Made by a program: the position numbers and the translations under genes. 10,400 nucleotides of DNA from CAZSMC01 sp964607755. Its GTDB lineage: Bacteria > Zhuqueibacterota > Zhuqueibacteria > Residuimicrobiales > Krinioviventaceae. The notes under the pieces were generated by a model. The model was not told the DNA's origin. It saw only the letters and a program-made list of their open reading frames with translations, and searched no databases. Shown here one piece after another: positions 7,902 to 10,400 of this stretch. Within the stretch, counting starts at the first letter, position 1; each line of letters opens with the position of its first letter. Location of the stretch: positions 1 through 10,400 of the forward strand of contig CAZSMC010000106.1 of NCBI GenBank assembly GCA_964607755.1. Reading direction: 5' to 3'.

Positions 7902-8385
7902 ATGTTATCGCGAAGAACGTTTTTGAAGCGACTATTTTGGGGAACAGCCGGAGCCGCAATATTACCCGCTTTAAAAATTTTGGCCCAGCAATGCAACTCT
8001 AACCGGAAACCAAAGAATGTTTTATTCATTGCCGTTGATGATTTGCGGCCGGAATTGGGATGTTCGGAAATACGCAAATAAAGCCGCCAAATATTGACCG
8101 TTTGGCCCAGACAGGGATGGTGTTTGACCGGGCCTATTGCCACGAGGCCATTAGCGCGCCGACACGGATCAATCTGCTGACCGGTCTGCGGCCGGATTCA
8201 ACAAAGATTTATAGTTTACGTACCTTGTTGCGTGAGGCTCTGCCAAATGTCCTGAGCCTGCCGCAGCATTTTAAAAATAATGGGTATGAAACGGTTTCCA
8301 TTGGCAAAGTGTATCACCACGCAACTCGAGAAGACCTGGAAGCCTGGAGCACACAGCCGATGGATCCCCAAAACGGCAGAAGATA
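7902..8385 (+). pseudogene. N-terminal third of a Tat-exported Ser-type sulfatase, frameshifted and truncated
   Basis: The sequence encodes the start of an iduronate-2-sulfatase-like alkaline-phosphatase-superfamily sulfatase. ATG 7902 opens MLSRRTFLKRLFWGTAGAAI, a textbook twin-arginine signal, followed by PKNVLFIAVDDLRPELG with the paired metal-binding aspartates. The frame then closes at 8081. Losing one base near 8063-8065 (TGTTCGG, probably once TGTTTCGG) explains this, because reading resumes as FGNTQIKPPNIDRLAQTGM. The catalytic motif is S-A-P-T-R (8153-8167) within LLTG context. A serine in place of cysteine is the Ser-type formylglycine site, matured in the cytosol by radical-SAM anSME enzymes before Tat export. 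The similarity goes on through HFKNNGYETVSIGKVYHH and stops near AWSTQPMDP; the remaining ~350 residues of a normal sulfatase are missing and transposase sequence follows. It cannot make an active enzyme as read. Confidence 0.85.
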
Positions 8386-8800
8386 TGTAACAAGAAAGAA
8401 TCGAGCATATCTTCAGTCAAAAAATATTGGCTACACATTTAAACCACAGGGTAGACCACCACAAAAAGAAAAAAAAGAATTGACAGCTGATCGAAAGCGT
8501 AGAAAATTCGAGTTGGGACTTAGAAATCATATCGAAAGTAGGTTTGGAGAAGGCAAACGAGGATATGATCTTGACCTGGTAAAGACAAAGTTACCAGAAA
8601 CCAGCGAATCCTGGATTGCTACTATCTTCTTCGTAATGAATTTGGCCCGTTGGTTACGGGACTATTTTTTTGCCCTTTTTCGAAATTTCTTAATTTATCC
8701 GCAAAGTCAGTTTTTTCGCTATTTCAAAGAACGCAAGGTGTTTTTTATGACACCTTTAAATGTATAAAATGATAAAAATTTGGACTTTTTCAGGAAGCCC
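8375..8800 (+). mobile_element. Right-hand remnant of an IS5-like insertion sequence
   Basis: The reading frame leaving the sulfatase piece becomes the C-terminal ~120 residues of a DDE transposase of the IS5 superfamily, ending with TAA at 8765-8767. Diagnostic text is TRKNRAYLQSKNIGYTFKPQ, then GRPPQ, the catalytic-Glu region RNHIESRFGEGKRGYDLD, and the tail LPETSESWIATIFFVMNLAR. The left end of the element and the first two catalytic aspartates are absent, so it cannot move by itself. The exact sulfatase/IS junction lies somewhere in 8360-8400. The right boundary is taken at the putative terminal inverted repeat at 8781-8800. The in-frame fusion with the sulfatase is probably accidental. 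Confidence 0.8.
8781..8800 (+). repeat. Putative right terminal inverted repeat of the IS5-like element
   Basis: TGGACTTTTTCAGGAAGCCC lies 13 bases after the transposase stop. Read inward from the outer end it is GGGCTTCCTGAAAAAGTCCA, a shape often seen at IS ends (outer GGG, internal A-tract). The partner left end is not in the window, so this rests on position and appearance. The remaining 45 bases to the next gene (8801-8845) show no terminator. Confidence 0.45.
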
Positions 8801-8845
8801 TGGGTAATGAATAAAACTTATGGTTTGTGCTTAATACAATATAAT

Positions 8846-9847
8846 TTATTTTAGGTAATCAGGCACGCCAGATGTGCCGTCCAGTCGTTTGACCAATTTC
8901 AATCCTTCATGTATCCACTTGGTATATGGGACATTCTCAATGCTGACGCCATATCGATTTTGAGTTCGCTCACTGCTACCTAAAATACGCGTTACTGTGT
9001 AGCGGTTTGCTTGACTTAAATCAAGCGTAGCTGTCACCAGCCGTTCCTCAAAAATTCCGGCTTCAGCCAACACATTCCCCATACAGTCTATGATTTTTGA
9101 ATTGCCATGTGAACAATTACCGCGTTTGACATTTTGAGGATCAGCAGGGCAATTTGCCATAACTCCGTATACAATATTCTCTGTAGCTCTGGCAATCTGC
9201 ATTGACCGATAACCTAAAAGTTTGTGTTCGGCTGTGATGCCGCTTTCATTGTTGGATATAAACACAATTTGAGCACCAGCGGCAACTCCCAGGCGTGTCA
9301 ATTCAGGATATCGAAGATCATGGCAAATAATGACAGTTGCCTCTACGCCGGCAACACGAAAAATAACCGGACCTGTTCCTGCAATGTAATGTGGTTTCCC
9401 GGCACGCCAGGTTTTTTCATAACGTCCCAATACCTTGCCTGTTTCGTCAATAATAAGTACATAATTATGATATCCATCCTCTTCTTTCGAGGTGCTACCC
9501 AATAAAACAGCAATACCCAAGTGTTTGGCCAAATCACGTATTTCAAGTTCGGCACGACGTACATTGGAAAAATCCAGAGTAGTGACTGCTTTTTTATCCG
9601 GATACCCCGTTAAACAACCCTCATGAAATAAAATGATTTCACAGTTTCTTTTGTGTGCTTTTTTTATTGAGTTTATAATTTTTGTTTTGTTTTGATCAAT
9701 ATCATAATTGGTAAGAATTTGGGCAGCTGCTACTTTGATTTGATGTTTTTTCTTTATTAATTTTTTGTTTTTTGGTAGATTATCAGCGTTTACACAACTG
9801 CTGATAAAAAAAAGTAAAAAAAATAAACACTTAAGGGTTGAATTCAT
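8846..9847 (-). CDS. Lipoprotein of the nitrilase (carbon-nitrogen hydrolase) superfamily
   Basis: A 333-residue amidase-like enzyme that would cleave a non-peptide C-N bond (amide, carbamoyl or nitrile). The catalytic Glu-Lys-Cys triad is visible: E76 in LFHEGCLTGYP, K145 in GRYEKTWRAG and C175 in VIICHDLRYPE. I choose ATG 9847 over ATG 9874 because GAGG sits eight bases upstream and because MNSTLKCLFFLLFFISSC is then a lipoprotein signal with lipobox ISSC, so C18 would be lipidated. Most nitrilase-family enzymes are cytoplasmic, so an envelope-anchored one points to an extracytoplasmic substrate. The mature N-terminus is lysine-rich (NKKLIKKKHQ). The gene runs downstream of the regulator fragment on the same strand, 155 bases away, and converges on the sulfatase/IS relic. 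The true substrate cannot be told; N-carbamoyl or amide groups on amino sugars or amino acids are possible. Confidence 0.88.
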   Translation of the reverse strand: MNSTLKCLFFLLFFISSCVNADNLPKNKKLIKKKHQIKVAAAQILTNYDIDQNKTKIINSIKKAHKRNCEIILFHEGCLTGYPDKKAVTTLDFSNVRRAELEIRDLAKHLGIAVLLGSTSKEEDGYHNYVLIIDETGKVLGRYEKTWRAGKPHYIAGTGPVIFRVAGVEATVIICHDLRYPELTRLGVAAGAQIVFISNNESGITAEHKLLGYRSMQIARATENIVYGVMANCPADPQNVKRGNCSHGNSKIIDCMGNVLAEAGIFEERLVTATLDLSQANRYTVTRILGSSERTQNRYGVSIENVPYTKWIHEGLKLVKRLDGTSGVPDYLK

Positions 9848-9886
9848 ATCAATAACCTCGTTATAAACATTCATTTATTATTACTC

Positions 9887-9904
9887 ATTAGTATAATTAC
9901 TAAT
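9887..9904. promoter_or_regulatory. 18-bp inverted repeat upstream of the nitrilase-family gene
   Basis: ATTAGTA (9887-9893) and TACTAAT (9898-9904) form a perfect 7-bp inverted repeat around TAAT, centred ~48 bp upstream of the ATG at 9847. The position suits an operator or a 5'-leader hairpin. The surrounding gap 9848-10002 is AT-rich and holds no terminator or promoter that I can defend. Function is inferred from symmetry and place only. Confidence 0.3.
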
Positions 9905-10002
9905 AGAATATATATTTATTGGGGCGGGAAACTTTCAATTATGTCTAAAAAAACTATCAAATATGTTTTGAATGGGACAATGTTTTTATTAAAAAGCCCA
10001 AA

Positions 10003-10326
10003 TTATGATTTTTTTGACATCAGCCCTTGTTTATATTTTTTGGGAGATAATCCAAATTGTTTTTTAAACTGTTGAGAAAAATAAGATGGATAATTAAATC
10101 CCACCTCATAAACAATTTGAGTAATCGATAAATCTGTTGTTTTCATCAATCGGGCAGCACGTTTTAAACGAATATTTTGGATGAACTCCGAGGGGGTCAA
10201 TCCTGTAATGCTTTTTATTTTATTATAAAAGTTTGATCGACTATATTTCATGATTTTACTAAATTCATTTATATTAAAATGGAGATCATCAATGTGTTCT
10301 TCTATGATTTTAATAGCCCTTATCAC
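10003..10326 (-). pseudogene. C-terminal AraC DNA-binding domain of a truncated HTCS-type regulator
   Basis: The frame encodes a complete double helix-turn-helix AraC domain of ~107 residues. Helix 1 region is NINEFSKIMKYSRSNFYNKI, followed by GLTPSEFIQNIRLKRAARLM, then SITQIVYEVGFNYPSYFSQ, and it ends KKYKQGLMSKKS. Both the opening (RAIKIIEEHIDD) and the wording match the output domain of Bacteroidetes-type hybrid two-component systems, where it normally follows a histidine kinase and receiver. The only candidate start is GTG 10326, without a ribosome binding site. Upstream, the frame runs through 12 unrelated codons to a stop at 10363-10365, inside what looks like an IS end. The sensor half is therefore gone or lies beyond the insertion. 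A free AraC domain might still be made and bind DNA. It is a paralogue of the fragment at 5-217. Confidence 0.75.
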
Positions 10327-10400
10327 TAGTGTCCGGTTAAACTTAAAAAGTGTCTTTTTAAGTTATTGATATTATTGCAACAATGTGCGCAAAAAATATT
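10327..10400. mobile_element. Probable terminus of a second insertion sequence (partial)
   Basis: Regulator homology stops at 10326 and the sequence switches to TAGTGTCCGGTTAAACTTAA, which resembles IS termini seen in FCB genomes. No transposase frame is included before the window ends, so the family is not assigned. Inside it, CTTAAAAAG (10342-10350) and CTTTTTAAG (10354-10362) form a perfect 9-bp hairpin with a TGT loop. The hairpin may act as an IS-internal stop for transcription entering or leaving the element. Confidence 0.4.

Noticed and set aside
7452..8143. Overlapping minus-strand frames across the end of the second beta-helix gene and the sulfatase start
   Set aside because: Both mirror coding sequence on the plus strand (T9SS tail and Tat signal) and have no family resemblance.
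8060..8767. A genuine 235-residue protein starting at ATG 8060
   Set aside because: The ATG falls inside the sulfatase ELGC/FGNT junction and the product would be part sulfatase, part transposase. It is a by-product of a frameshift and a deletion.

Overview
The window looks like a polysaccharide-use locus from a bacterium of the FCB superphylum, probably not a classical Bacteroides. Two secreted proteins end in type IX secretion (T9SS, 'type A') sorting domains with the NYPNPFNP signature. That signature is most familiar from Calditrichota, KSB1, Ignavibacteria and related lineages. The window also has a large TonB-dependent receptor with a carboxypeptidase-regulatory N-domain and AraC-type DNA-binding tails like those of hybrid two-component regulators. 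The taxonomic placement is inferred from these family traits only.

Layout, left to right. An orphaned C-terminal piece of an AraC/HTCS-type regulator (1-217) is followed by a 158-base upstream region with two 10-bp direct repeats exactly 22 bp apart, a plausible operator. Next is an outer-membrane TonB-dependent receptor (376-3273), then about 300 bp built from three ~106-bp tandem repeats (3274-3591). The last repeat supplies the ribosome binding site and start codon of a secreted beta-helix protein (3575-5254), which ends at a textbook terminator (5269-5300). A second, larger secreted beta-helix protein follows (about 5352-7820). It carries a CBM96/DNRLRE-like insert whose two halves are in reversed order, and it lacks an ATG at the natural signal-peptide start. 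After it comes a Tat-exported, Ser-type sulfatase that is broken twice: by a one-base frameshift, and by replacement of its C-terminal two-thirds with the end of an IS5-like transposase (7902-8800). On the minus strand are a lipoprotein of the nitrilase superfamily (8846-9847) and an AraC DNA-binding domain (10003-10326). The AraC domain is cut at its N-terminus by what looks like the end of another insertion sequence (10327-10400).

Functional reading. The receptor would import oligosaccharides, and the two beta-helix proteins would be surface or secreted polysaccharide lyases or binding proteins. The sulfatase would once have removed sulfate esters, and the AraC/HTCS regulators would have sensed the product. 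Together this suggests use of a sulfated or acidic polysaccharide. The substrate cannot be read from the sequence. The sulfatase and both regulator genes are damaged, so this copy of the locus seems to be eroding under IS activity and rearrangement. I see no SusD partner, tRNA, rRNA or CRISPR array.
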